Assembly (NCBI GenBank): GCA_963771985.1
Contig: CAVYVO010000022.1
Span: forward strand, 372,001-436,000
Origin: Trebonia sp963771985
GTDB taxonomy: Bacteria > Actinomycetota > Actinomycetes > Streptosporangiales > Streptosporangiaceae
Reading direction: 5' to 3'
Length of the DNA: 64,000 nt
Part shown: one piece after another, positions 51,069 through 59,607 of the stretch
Layout: each line of letters opens with the position of its first letter
Numbering within the stretch: position 1 is the first letter of the stretch
The notes under the pieces: model-generated
The model's database searches: none
Told to the model about the DNA's origin: nothing
The model's input: the letters and a program-made list of their open reading frames with translations, nothing else
Made by a program: the position numbers and the translations under genes

Positions 51069-52729
51069 CAGTGCAGTCCTTCAGCGAACGGTCCCAGCGC
51101 GAGCGCGGGGAAGTAGGTCAGGCCGACGAGGATGATGATCACGCCGGTGAGCATCCCGGCGAACAGCGGCGTGTGCGTCTCCAGCGTGCCGGCGCTCGCG
51201 GGCACTGGCTGCTGTCGCGCCAGCGTCCCGCCGAGTGCGAGGACGAAGATCATCGGCGCGAACCTGGCGATCAGCATCACCACGCCGCCGGAGAGGTTGT
51301 ACCAGGTCGTATTGGTCGTCAGGCCGGCGAACGCCGAGCCGTTGTTGTTGGCCATCGAGGTGAACGCGTACACGATCTCGGTCAGGCCGTGCGGCCCGGG
51401 GTTGAGTATCGACGCGCGCGGCACCTTGAAGCCGAGCGAGAGCGCGGCCCCGATCAGCGCGGAGCCTGGCGTCGACAGGATGTAGGCCGCCGCCCATTTC
51501 ATCTCGGTCGGGCGGATCTTCTTGCCGATGTACTCCGGCGTCCGGCCGACCATCAGGCCGCCGATGAACACGGTCAGCACGGCCAGCATGAGCATGCCGT
51601 ACAGGCCCGCGCCGACGCCACCGGGGACGACCTCGCCAAGCATCAGGTCGAACAGGGCGATGCCGCCGCCGAACGCGGTGAACGAGTCGTGGAACGAGTT
51701 CACCGCCCCGGTACTCGTTACGGTCGTCGATCCGGCGAATAGCGAGGAGCCGGGGATGCCGAACCGTACCTCCTTGCCTTCCATCGCGCCGCCCGCGGCC
51801 TGCAAGGCGGTGCCCGCGTGCTGCCACTCGAAGAAGCTGATGCCGCCGACCGCGCACAGCCACAGCCCCGCCATCACGCCGACGAGCAGGTAGCCCTGCC
51901 GGTTGTCGCCGACCATCTTGCCGAACGTGCGCGGCAGCGCGAACGGGATCACCAGCAGCAGGAAGATCTCGAACCAGTTGCTGAACGGGTTCGGGTTCTC
52001 GAACGGGTGCGCCGAGTTCGCGTTGAAGAAGCCGCCGCCGTTGTTGCCCATCTCCTTGATGACCTCCTGCGAGGCCACCGGGCCGCCGACCATCGTCTGC
52101 TGGCCGCCGGACAGCGTGGAGATCACGTGGGTGAGGTTGAAGTTGTCGATCACGCCGGTGGCCATCAGGATGATGCCGCCGATCACCGACAGCGGCAGCA
52201 GCACCCGGACCACGATCCGGGTCGTGTCGACCCAGAAGTTGCCGAGCCGGTCGGTCTTCTGCCGCACGAACCCGCGGATCAGCGCGATCACGACGACGAT
52301 GCCGACCGCCGCGCTGACGAAGTTCTGCACGGCCAGGCCCGCCATCTGGGTGACATAGCCCATCGTGGACTCGCCGGAGTAGTTCTGCCAGTTCGTGTTC
52401 GTGACGAACGACGCGGCGGTGTTCCACGCGAGGAACGGCGGAACGTTCGGCATCCCGTTGGAGTACGGCAGCCAGTGCTGGATGCGCTCCAGCAGGTACA
52501 GGAACAGGACGCAGACGCCGGAGAAGGCCAGCATGGACCGGGCGTAGGTGCCCCAGCGCTGGTCGGCCTCGGGGTCGATGCCCATCACCCGGTAGAAGGC
52601 CAGCTCGGCCCGCAGGTGCTTGGGGGACGTGAAGACACGGGCGATGTAGTCGCCCAGCGGCTTGTAGCAGATCGCCAGCGCTGCGACCAGCAACAAGATC
52701 TGGAGGATGCCCGCGAGGGAACTACTCAT
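51068..52729 (-). CDS. kdpA: Potassium-transporting ATPase, K+-binding subunit A
   Basis: A 553-residue channel-like subunit with four pore loops, seen at NTNWQNYSGES, MGNNGGGFFNANSAHPFENP, GIPGSSLFAGSTTVTSTGAV and MANNNGSAFAGLTTNTTWYN. It starts MSSSLAGILQILLLV at ATG 52729, overlapping the kdpF stop (TGATG). Complete length for the family. Confidence 0.97.
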   Translation of the reverse strand: MSSSLAGILQILLLVAALAICYKPLGDYIARVFTSPKHLRAELAFYRVMGIDPEADQRWGTYARSMLAFSGVCVLFLYLLERIQHWLPYSNGMPNVPPFLAWNTAASFVTNTNWQNYSGESTMGYVTQMAGLAVQNFVSAAVGIVVVIALIRGFVRQKTDRLGNFWVDTTRIVVRVLLPLSVIGGIILMATGVIDNFNLTHVISTLSGGQQTMVGGPVASQEVIKEMGNNGGGFFNANSAHPFENPNPFSNWFEIFLLLVIPFALPRTFGKMVGDNRQGYLLVGVMAGLWLCAVGGISFFEWQHAGTALQAAGGAMEGKEVRFGIPGSSLFAGSTTVTSTGAVNSFHDSFTAFGGGIALFDLMLGEVVPGGVGAGLYGMLMLAVLTVFIGGLMVGRTPEYIGKKIRPTEMKWAAAYILSTPGSALIGAALSLGFKVPRASILNPGPHGLTEIVYAFTSMANNNGSAFAGLTTNTTWYNLSGGVVMLIARFAPMIFVLALGGTLARQQPVPASAGTLETHTPLFAGMLTGVIIILVGLTYFPALALGPFAEGLH

Positions 52730-52818
52730 CAGAACTTCTCCGGCCGGACGAGGGCGTAGGCGAGGTAAACGGTGATGATGACGGCCGCGATCAGGCCGAC
52801 CCAGTTCTCAGCGCTCAA
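52729..52818 (-). CDS. kdpF: KdpF small subunit (29 aa)
   Basis: From TTG 52818 the frame encodes MSAENWVGLIAAVIITVYLA followed by YALVRPEKF and TGA. This is the KdpF pattern: one span ending in Leu-x-x-P-E-K/R-F. It overlaps the stop of the preceding 29-codon gene by 11 bases and kdpA by one base, so all are coupled. The TTG start is the only suitable one. Confidence 0.88.
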   Translation of the reverse strand: MSAENWVGLIAAVIITVYLAYALVRPEKF

Positions 52819-52897
52819 TGCGCTCGACCCCCTTGACGATGAGGAAGAACAGGACGAAGACGACCACCGTCGCGAAGATGGCCCAAAAATCGTTCAT
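52808..52897 (-). CDS. 29-residue membrane peptide leading the kdp operon
   Basis: ATG 52897 begins MNDFWAIFATVVVFVLFFLI, then VKGVERIER and TGA. It is a single span with a basic cytoplasmic tail. AGGAG lies 6 nt upstream of the start. Its stop lies inside kdpF's first codons (TTGAGCGCTGA), suggesting ribosome hand-over. It may be a regulatory or assembly peptide. I do not recognise a family. Confidence 0.8.
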   Translation of the reverse strand: MNDFWAIFATVVVFVLFFLIVKGVERIER

Positions 52898-53131
52898 CGC
52901 AACTCCTAGGCTGCTACTGCGCGGAGCCGGCACCATCTGGATGCCTGGCTGGCCGCAGGTTCCCCCGGGGCTGCCGTCCGCACCAGGGCCGGCGGTCCCG
53001 AACGGCATAATCAAAGCCCCGGATAGCGGAGGAAATTGCGGTCCTGACAGCCCTCATGCGGGAGCATGCGGCTTCCTAACAGAACTCATGCACAGCCGTC
53101 GATAAGCGGCCGGCCTGGCGTTAGTCGCCGG

Positions 53132-53668
53132 TCAGTTGCCGGTGAGCTCCGAGATGTCAGGCGCGAGGACGCGCCGGCCGCGCAGCGGCCACGGGCGGAA
53201 GCCGCGCCCCATCTCGTCCATCAGCGCCGAGGGCGGGACGGCGAGCACCGGGCACTTGGCGTGCGCGAGGCAGTAACGGCCCACGGACTTGCGCAGCGCG
53301 CGGCCGATGAGGGACCGCCGCCCGGTCCCGATGACCAGCAGATCGCCCGGCTGGTCGGCGATGTCGACCAGGACCGGGCCGGTCTCGCCGCGCTCCACGC
53401 ACGGCTTGACCTGGACGTCGTCCGGCATGCCGCCGAGCCCCGCCTCGAAGGCGTCCAGCAGCCGCTTCTCCGCCGCTTCCCCCCATACCCGGCGCAGGTA
53501 GGCGGATGGGCTCCTGCGCTCGGCCATCTCGCCGCCGGGCGGGATCCAGGCGATCACGGGCACCAGCGGAACCTTCCGCTCCCGCGCTTCCTCGGCCGCG
53601 TAGCGCAGCGCCTGCAGGCTGCCCAGCGACCCGTGTACCCCGACTACGATCCGACGCACCGCCGCCAC
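53132..53668 (-). CDS. Universal stress protein (UspA family)
   Basis: A 178-residue USP domain: RRIVVGVHGSLGSLQALRYA, long mid-loop, and VIGTGRRSLIGRALRKSVGR, a variant of the ATP loop with Arg for the second Gly. The C-terminal ~25 residues (FRPWPLRGRRVLAPDISELT) are extra. It lies 235 bp upstream of the kdp leader peptide on the same strand. Potassium/turgor stress linkage is possible but inferred. Confidence 0.88.
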   Translation of the reverse strand: MAAVRRIVVGVHGSLGSLQALRYAAEEARERKVPLVPVIAWIPPGGEMAERRSPSAYLRRVWGEAAEKRLLDAFEAGLGGMPDDVQVKPCVERGETGPVLVDIADQPGDLLVIGTGRRSLIGRALRKSVGRYCLAHAKCPVLAVPPSALMDEMGRGFRPWPLRGRRVLAPDISELTGN

Positions 53669-53880
53669 GATGCATCGCCTCCTGACTCGACAGTGCCTAC
53701 CACTCCATAAAACCTCGCCGGAGCGGCAATGGTGTCTTCCCTAGCGGAACCCTAATAAAACGTCACAGTAACATTACAGTCTGTTCCGCGGGAATCTACT
53801 CTGCGTGCCAGGCTGGTGCGGGACGGCGTGAGCGTCTCGCGTCCTGAGATAAGGGGCGCCGCGGCCTGACCTCGGCTGTG

Positions 53881-53928
53881 CCGATTGCGCAATCGGTGCT
53901 GGAAGAGCGTGCCGATTGCGCAATCGAC
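53881..53928. repeat. Paired CGATTGCGCAATCG palindromes
   Basis: Perfect 16-bp CCGATTGCGCAATCGG at 53881-53896 and core CGATTGCGCAATCG at 53913-53926. Core starts are 31 bp apart, with spacer GTGCTGGAAGAGCGTGC. The pair lies between a beta-propeller gene's stop (53953) and the USP start (53668). The surrounding 284-bp gap holds nothing else I can identify. Confidence 0.85.
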
Positions 53929-53952
53929 ACTCCCGAACGGGCCCGTGGCGCC

Positions 53953-55368
53953 TCACACACCGTTCACGGCGACCACCCCCTGCAGGGTGCCCAGGAACGC
54001 GGTGCCTCCGGCGAGGGACAGCGAGGAGAAGTGCGGCAGTCCCTCGCTGATCGCGAGCTGGCTCTTGACGGCGCCGGTGGCCGGGTCGAGTTCGTACAGC
54101 GTGCCGCTGGTGTCGCTGTAGCGCGTCACCCAGACGGCGCCGCCGCCGACGACCGGGGAGCCGGCCGCGTCCGATGGGCCGTGCCACAGCACGTCAATCG
54201 TCTTCTGCGCCGCGTTCACCGTGATCGCCGCCATACCCATGCCGTACGAGCAGGGCTCGTACACCGTGTCGCCGTCGACGGCTCCCGCCCCGAGCGCCGG
54301 GCAGATGGTCTTGGCCGCCAGCGGCCCGCCGACGCCGCCCAGGTTCGTGGTGTCCAGCAGGTAGCCAACGCCCCGCTTGCCCAGGATGAACGTGGCGTTC
54401 CCCGTGGCGAGCACCGGCTGGGTGGAGCCGAGGTCGAGGTCATTGCTGTTGTCCTGCGCCCAGACGGCGGGCGCGAAGAAGCCCAGCCGTTGCATGCCCG
54501 GGCTGAGCATGTCGACCGAGTCGCTGCCGTCGTACGGCTGCCCCGGGCCCGCGGCCCCGTTGCCGGTGGCGACCCACAGGTCGCCGTCCGGCCCGGTGAC
54601 GGGCCCGGCGGTGCCCCAGACGGCGCCTTCCCTGCTGGTGGGAGTGTGCCAGCTGACCAGCGGACCGCCACCGGACAGCGGCACCCCGACGACCGAGCCG
54701 ATGTACTGATCGCAGTCGCCGGCCAGCCCGCCGAACGCCACGTAGACCCGGCCGTCGTCGATGGCCAGCCCCGGCCGCTGCTGATCGTTGCGCGGGTTGC
54801 CGTCCGGCGCCGGGATGTCGCGTTCCACCTCGACGGCGCCGTCCCGCACCGACAGCCCGAACAGCACGTGGTGGTACCCGGTGGTCTCCGCCACCGCGTA
54901 GACCAGGCCGTTGTCCTGGTCGTATATGGGCGTGCCGGTGATGCCGAGCGGATCGATGTCACCGCAGGGCAGGCTGCTCAGCGGAACCGGCGTGCCGACA
55001 TGCGTGCGCCAGACCACCGCTCCGGCGGACTGGCTGAGCGCGTAGACGCTGTCGTTCTCCGTGGCCGCGATCACGAGATCGCCGACGACTAGCGGCTGAC
55101 CGTAGACGGCGCCGTCGAGGCGGGCGGACCACCGCTGGCTGAGCGGGCCGGCGTCTGGCAGGCCGGCGGCCACGCCGGTCCGGCCGGGGTTCTGGTCGAA
55201 CTCGGGCCAGGCCGCCGCCGGGTACGTCCCGGGGGAACTTGTTCCGGTGCCGCCGAGCGTGTGCTGCGCGGGGGGTGCCCCGCTGGCCGGCGCGCCGCTC
55301 GTGCAAGCCGCGAGCGTGCAGACCGCCGCGATTACCAGACCAGGCAGCAGCTTCCCCACGGCTCGCAT
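53953..55368 (-). CDS. Beta-propeller (PQQ-like repeat) lipoprotein, copy 1
   Basis: A 471-residue exported lipoprotein (lipobox TLAAC). The body is PQQ-binding-like beta-propeller repeats: WPEFDQNPGRTGVAAGLPD, DGAVYGQPLVVGDLVIAATE, NDSVYALSQSAGAVVW, GSPVVGGGAVWVTRYSD and AGGTAFLGTLQGVVAV. Three cysteine-bearing segments (LPCGDIDPLG, GDCDQY, KTICPALG) may form disulfides. No quinoprotein dehydrogenase ligands are seen, so a binding or scaffold role is likelier. A close paralogue lies immediately upstream on the same strand. The start codon is uncertain. Confidence 0.82.
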   Translation of the reverse strand: MRAVGKLLPGLVIAAVCTLAACTSGAPASGAPPAQHTLGGTGTSSPGTYPAAAWPEFDQNPGRTGVAAGLPDAGPLSQRWSARLDGAVYGQPLVVGDLVIAATENDSVYALSQSAGAVVWRTHVGTPVPLSSLPCGDIDPLGITGTPIYDQDNGLVYAVAETTGYHHVLFGLSVRDGAVEVERDIPAPDGNPRNDQQRPGLAIDDGRVYVAFGGLAGDCDQYIGSVVGVPLSGGGPLVSWHTPTSREGAVWGTAGPVTGPDGDLWVATGNGAAGPGQPYDGSDSVDMLSPGMQRLGFFAPAVWAQDNSNDLDLGSTQPVLATGNATFILGKRGVGYLLDTTNLGGVGGPLAAKTICPALGAGAVDGDTVYEPCSYGMGMAAITVNAAQKTIDVLWHGPSDAAGSPVVGGGAVWVTRYSDTSGTLYELDPATGAVKSQLAISEGLPHFSSLSLAGGTAFLGTLQGVVAVNGV

Positions 55369-55403
55369 GCGATCAGTGTCCCAGGATTCCGGCGGCGTGA
55401 CCC

Positions 55404-56808
55404 TTACACCCCGCTGACGGCGGCAACCCCGTACAGGGTGCCCAGGAACGCGGTGCCTCCGGCGAGCGACAGCGACGAGAAGTGCGGCAGTCCCTCGCCG
55501 ATCGCGAGCTGGCTCTTGACGGCGCCGGTAGCCGGGTTCAGCTCGTACAGCGTCCCGCCGCTGTCACTGTAGCGCGTCACCCAGACCGCCCCGCCGCCGA
55601 CGACCGGCGACCCGGCCGCGGCGGCCGGGCCACGCCAGAGCACGCTGATCGTGCGCCGTGTCGCGTTCACGCGGATCGCCGCCATGCCGCCAATCGCGCA
55701 CGGCTCGAACACGGTGGACCCGTCGACGGCCGCCGCCCCGTAGGCGGGACAGATGGACCGCGCCGCGAGCTGGTGCCCGATGCCGCCAAGGCGCACCGTG
55801 TCCAGCAGGTAGCCGACGCCGCGCTTGCCCATGATGAATGCCGCGTCCCCCGCGGCGAGCGCTGGCTGGGTGGACCCCAGGTCAAGGTCGTTCGCGTTGT
55901 CCTGCGCCCAGACGGCGGGGGCGAAGAAGTCCAGCCGCCGCAGCGCTGGGCTGAGCCTGGTGACCGAGTCGCTGCCGTCGTACGCTTGCCCGGGCCCGGC
56001 CGCACCGTTGCCGGCGGAGATCCACAGGTCGCCGTCCAGTCCGGTGACGGGCCCGGCGGTGCCCCACACGGCGCCCTGGTTGCTGGTCGGGGTGTGCCAG
56101 CTGACTGGCCGGCCGCCGGACACCGGTATGCCCACGACCGAGCCCTTGTACAGCCCGCAGTCTCCGTAAAGGCCGCCGAAGGCCACGTAGACTCGCCCGG
56201 CGTTCGATGGCCAGCGCCGGCCGCTGCTGGTCGTCCCGCGGGTGGCCATCCGGCGCGGGAATGCCGCGATCGACTTTCACGGACCCGTCGCGCACCGACA
56301 GCCCGAACAGCACGTGGCGATACCCGGTGGTCTCGGCGACCGCGTAGACCAGCCCGTTCTGCCGGTCGTATACCGGCGTGCCGGTGATGCCCAGAGGGTC
56401 GATGTCCCCGCAGGGCAGGCTGCTCAGCGGAACGGGCGTCCCCACGTGCCTGCGCCAGACGACTCGCCCTGTCGACTCGCTGAGCGCGTAGACGCTGTCG
56501 TTCTCCGTGGCGGCGATCACCAAGTCCCCGACCACGAGCGGCTGGCCGTAGACGGCGCCGTCGAGACGGGCGGTCCACCGGCGGCGGAGGCGGCCGGCCT
56601 TCGGCAGGCCGACGGCGACGCCGGTCCGCGCCGCGTTCACGTTGAACTCGGGCCAGGCGGCCGCGGGGTTCGCCGCCGGCCTGGCGGTTCCCGGCTCGGC
56701 GGTTCCCGGGCTGGCGCTCATCCTGCCGTCGGCCGCGACGCTGGGTCCCGAGCAAGCCGCGACCGTGCAGAGCAGTACCGCGGCTACCAGCCCGTACAGC
56801 GGTCTCAT
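55404..56808 (-). CDS. Beta-propeller lipoprotein, copy 2, with apparent +1 frameshift
   Basis: A paralogue of the preceding gene (same LPCGDIDPLGITGTPVYD, DGAVYGQPLVVGDLVIAATE and LPHFSSLSLAGGTAFLG blocks). Lipobox is TVAAC. ATG 56808 is chosen because AAGGA lies 8 nt upstream. The frame breaks after RPALAI and resumes as DAGRVYVAFGGLYGDCG in another frame. One extra base at TT 56203-56204 (ATCGAACGC to ATCGACGC, coding strand) restores ~467 residues; the intact paralogue reads AIDDGRVYVAF there. The tandem pair has a 35-bp gap. Confidence 0.85.
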
Positions 56809-56870
56809 TGGAGTCCTTACGGCTCGCATGTGGTTAGCTTCCCATGGTGAGCTGGCATTATGGACTCAGT

Positions 56871-57731
56871 ATGGACGACAACCTCTTCTTCCCCGATACC
56901 CCCGGCGGAGCGTCCTTCGTGGCGATCGGCGACAGCTTCACCGAGGGGCTGAACGACCTGGCGCCCGGTGGCGGGTTCCGCGGCTGGGGCGACCGATTGG
57001 CGGGCATGCTGGCCGCCGAGTACCCGGGATTGCGGTACGCGAACTTGGCGGTACGCGGCAGGCTGCTGCGGCAGATCGTGGCCGAGCAGGTCCCCGCGGC
57101 GGCCGCCATGTCCCCGTCGCTGGTCAGCATCGCCGGCGGCGGCAACGACATCCTGCGGCCGGGCGCCGACCCGGACACGCTGGCCGAACTGTTCGACGCC
57201 GCCGTCGCCCGGCTCCGCCAGGCCGGCTGCGGCGTGCTGATGTTCACCGGGTTCGACCCGGTCGCGTTCCCGGTGTTCCGCCTGCTGCGCGGCCGGATCG
57301 CCGCGTACAACATGCACCTGCGCGCGATCGCCGACGCTCGCGGCTGCAACTTGGTCGACCTGTGGTCGATGCGGTTCCTGCGTGACGTCCGGGCGTGGAG
57401 CCCGGACCGGCTGCACCTGACGCCCGAGTCGCACCGCCGGGTGGCGCTGCGTGCCTGCGAGGTGCTCGGCGTCCCTGTCACCGACGACTGGCGGGTCCCG
57501 CTGGACGGTTCGCTGACCAACGGCGCGGCCGTGCCCGGTTCGCTCGCGGTGACGGAGGCCGCCGCGCTGGGCCGCGCCGCCTGGATAGCCGCGCGCCGCG
57601 AAGACGCGAAGTGGGCCCGGGAGCACCTGGTCCCCTGGGTGAACCGGCGCCTGCACGGCGCCTCCTCCGGTGACGGCCGCCTCCCGAAACGCCCCGCCCT
57701 GGAACCGGTATCCCCGACCATCGTCATGTAG
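56871..57731 (+). CDS. SGNH/GDSL-family hydrolase
   Basis: A 286-residue cytoplasmic esterase/lipase-like protein: block I FVAIGDSFTEGLND (Ser nucleophile), block III IAGGGNDILRPG, and catalytic Asp-His in SPDRLHLTPESHRR. A C-terminal ~60-residue helical extension follows. ATG 56871 precedes the domain; ATG 56844 would add nine residues. It is divergent from the beta-propeller lipoprotein gene, 62 bp away. Substrate unknown. Confidence 0.88.
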   Translation: MDDNLFFPDTPGGASFVAIGDSFTEGLNDLAPGGGFRGWGDRLAGMLAAEYPGLRYANLAVRGRLLRQIVAEQVPAAAAMSPSLVSIAGGGNDILRPGADPDTLAELFDAAVARLRQAGCGVLMFTGFDPVAFPVFRLLRGRIAAYNMHLRAIADARGCNLVDLWSMRFLRDVRAWSPDRLHLTPESHRRVALRACEVLGVPVTDDWRVPLDGSLTNGAAVPGSLAVTEAAALGRAAWIAARREDAKWAREHLVPWVNRRLHGASSGDGRLPKRPALEPVSPTIVM

Positions 57732-57751
57732 CCCGTACCGCGGCGCCCCGC

Positions 57752-57808
57752 GTGAGGCCTGTGGCCCCCTGACCTCACAAGGTGAGGCCTGTGGGCCACT
57801 GACCTCAC
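57752..57808. terminator. Two tandem 27-nt hairpins between convergent genes
   Basis: GTGAGG...CCTCAC at 57752-57778 and again at 57782-57808, a 30-bp direct repeat with internal CCTGTGG and CTGA conserved. They lie between the SGNH gene and the convergent membrane protein gene and probably end both transcripts. The rest of 57732-57947 has no gene. Confidence 0.65.
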
Positions 57809-57947
57809 ACCGAACGGTACATCTAAGCGGTATGCGCGTCGGTGGACCCCTTAAGGTCCTGGCATCCGCCAGCTTTGATTGCAGATTCCCGCGTCATGGC
57901 ACCCGAAATCGCAATCAGATCAGCAGGCAGCCGGAAAATCACCTTCG

Positions 57948-59294
57948 TTACGTGGGCCGCTCTTGGGGGAGCGCTGTAGCGGCCGGGGTGAGCGGGGGAA
58001 CCGGGTCGGGGCCCCGGGGGGCGTACGCCAGCGCCAGCATGACCGCGAGGCCGGCCACCAGCGGGGCCCACCAGATCCAGACGTCGTGCGACGGCCCCTG
58101 GGCGGCGGCGGTCAGCCCGCCAGCGAGGACCGAGGCGGCGATCAGCCGCGGCCAGCTCAGCGTCGCGGCCGGAATGAGCGCCACAGCGATCGGCGGCCAC
58201 GGGTAGTAGGAGACCATCACCGGTTCGAAGAACGACCGCAGCGCGAGCGTCAGGGCGGCCCACCAGAGCACGTCCGCCAGCAGCGGCGTCGGCCACCACG
58301 GAGGTCCGCTCCCGCTAGCCGTGGTGCCGCGAGTCCCGATCAGGCCGTCCGCCTGCCTGGCCATCCCGTCGGCGGGCGGCGCGCCTTCCCGGGGCGCCGT
58401 CAGATGGCCGAACCAGCGGCGCCTGACGGCCAGCGCGCAGCAGCAGGCGAGCAGGATCGTCGCCAGCCGCGCGGGGCCCGCGGCGACGTTGCCGCCCGCC
58501 ATGTGCGGCGCGAGCGACGTCCACGCGGTGGGGTGGTTGATGATCGGCGAGTCGGGCTGGCTGGTCACCGACGTGTACGTGGCGTGCCAGTTGGCCAGCG
58601 CCGCCGCGCCGAGGAGCACGGCGGAGGGCACGGCCGCCCGGACGAGGAACATCGGCATCCGCCGCCACGCCAGCACCGCGAGCAGCACCGGAAGCGCGAG
58701 CAGCACCAGCGGCTGCACGCAGACGCCGGCCCCGGCCAGCCAGCCCGCGAGCGCGGTCCGCGACCGGCTCAGCGCGAGGATGGCGTACAGCAGCAGGCCG
58801 ACGGCCACGGCGTCCTCGGGGTGACCCCAGCGGGCGGAGACGTTCCACAGCACGCTGGCGCTGGCCGCCGCGAGCAGCCCGCGCTTCCAGCGGGTCACCC
58901 CGAGCTGTTCGGCGAGCGCGTCGGCGGCGAACAGCGTCACGCAGCACAGCGCGATCTGGTAGGGCCCGGCTACCAGCCAGACCGCCGGGTGCAGGTTGTC
59001 CGGGCCGGGGATCTGCAGCGACAGTCCGGCCGCCGCGATGACGGCGGCGCACGGGACGAGGATGACCGCCGCGCCCGGCAGCGAGACCAGCCCGGTCGGC
59101 GATGTATAGATGCCGCCCAGGTCCAGGTGGGCGAGCCGGGTGGCCGCGACCAGCGTCCCCCACAGGTCGTAAGGCAGCGCCCACTCTGACCGCCCGATCA
59201 TCGTCGGGCCCCAGGTGGTGGTGTACATGCCGACGACGATGAGCAGGATGGAGGCAAGCAAGGGGAACAGCCGTCGCCTGAGCCTGCCCCACAT
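57948..59294 (-). CDS. Polytopic membrane protein (GT87/DUF2029-like architecture)
   Basis: A 448-residue protein with about ten hydrophobic spans, an early MYTTTWGPTMIGRSEWALP loop and acidic/aromatic loops (WGHPEDAVAV, EPVMVSYYPWPP). The arrangement resembles polyprenol-phosphate-dependent glycosyltransferases, but no motif is decisive. ATG 59294 (MWGRLRRRLF) is preferred: GGAGAGGA lies 6 nt upstream. It is divergent from the B12 riboswitch-controlled operon. Confidence 0.65.
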   Translation of the reverse strand: MWGRLRRRLFPLLASILLIVVGMYTTTWGPTMIGRSEWALPYDLWGTLVAATRLAHLDLGGIYTSPTGLVSLPGAAVILVPCAAVIAAAGLSLQIPGPDNLHPAVWLVAGPYQIALCCVTLFAADALAEQLGVTRWKRGLLAAASASVLWNVSARWGHPEDAVAVGLLLYAILALSRSRTALAGWLAGAGVCVQPLVLLALPVLLAVLAWRRMPMFLVRAAVPSAVLLGAAALANWHATYTSVTSQPDSPIINHPTAWTSLAPHMAGGNVAAGPARLATILLACCCALAVRRRWFGHLTAPREGAPPADGMARQADGLIGTRGTTASGSGPPWWPTPLLADVLWWAALTLALRSFFEPVMVSYYPWPPIAVALIPAATLSWPRLIAASVLAGGLTAAAQGPSHDVWIWWAPLVAGLAVMLALAYAPRGPDPVPPLTPAATALPQERPT

Positions 59295-59332
59295 GCCGGT
59301 CCTCTCCACGCATGAACCGCGTGCTACTGTAC

Positions 59333-59492
59333 AGGCGCCGGCCCAGGACGTTCACCCGTCTTCGGCGCCGGCGAGCGCGTCAGGCAGCGAAGCCGGTGAA
59401 GCCCGCGTGAGCGGGCCATTCCGGCGCTGTCCCGCAACTGTGATGACCCCGTCCGCGGGGTCCGAGCCAGGTCGACTCCTGACGTGCCGGAC
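59333..59492 (+). ncRNA. Cobalamin riboswitch
   Basis: Conserved core GCCGGTGAAGCCCGCGTGAG, CCGGCGCTGTCCCGCAACTG and GAGCCAGGTCGACTCCTGAC in the right order, with a variable GACCCCGTCCGCGGGGTC stem between. This is the standard B12 riboswitch core, directed toward the btuF-type gene at 59608. Edges are approximate. Confidence 0.9.
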
Positions 59493-59570
59493 GATATCGG
59501 CCCTCGTGGGAAGGGTGATCCGTCCCGGCCGTCGCGGGCGTCGTGCCCGGCGGCGCGCCGGCGGTCTCGC

Positions 59571-59597
59571 CTTCCTTCCCGCCATCCCGGGAGGAAG
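59571..59597 (+). promoter_or_regulatory. Ribosome-site sequestering hairpin of the B12 riboswitch
   Basis: CTTCCTTCCC (59571-59580) can pair with GGGAGGAAG (59589-59597), which is the ribosome binding site of the gene starting at GTG 59608. The loop is 8 nt. This fits translational off-control when B12 is bound. Confidence 0.65.
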
Positions 59598-59607
59598 TGG
59601 CATCTCA

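Noticed and set aside
53669..53880. Possible small gene upstream of the USP gene
   Set aside because: The short frames have no ribosome site or conserved composition. The region is best read as promoter plus palindromes.
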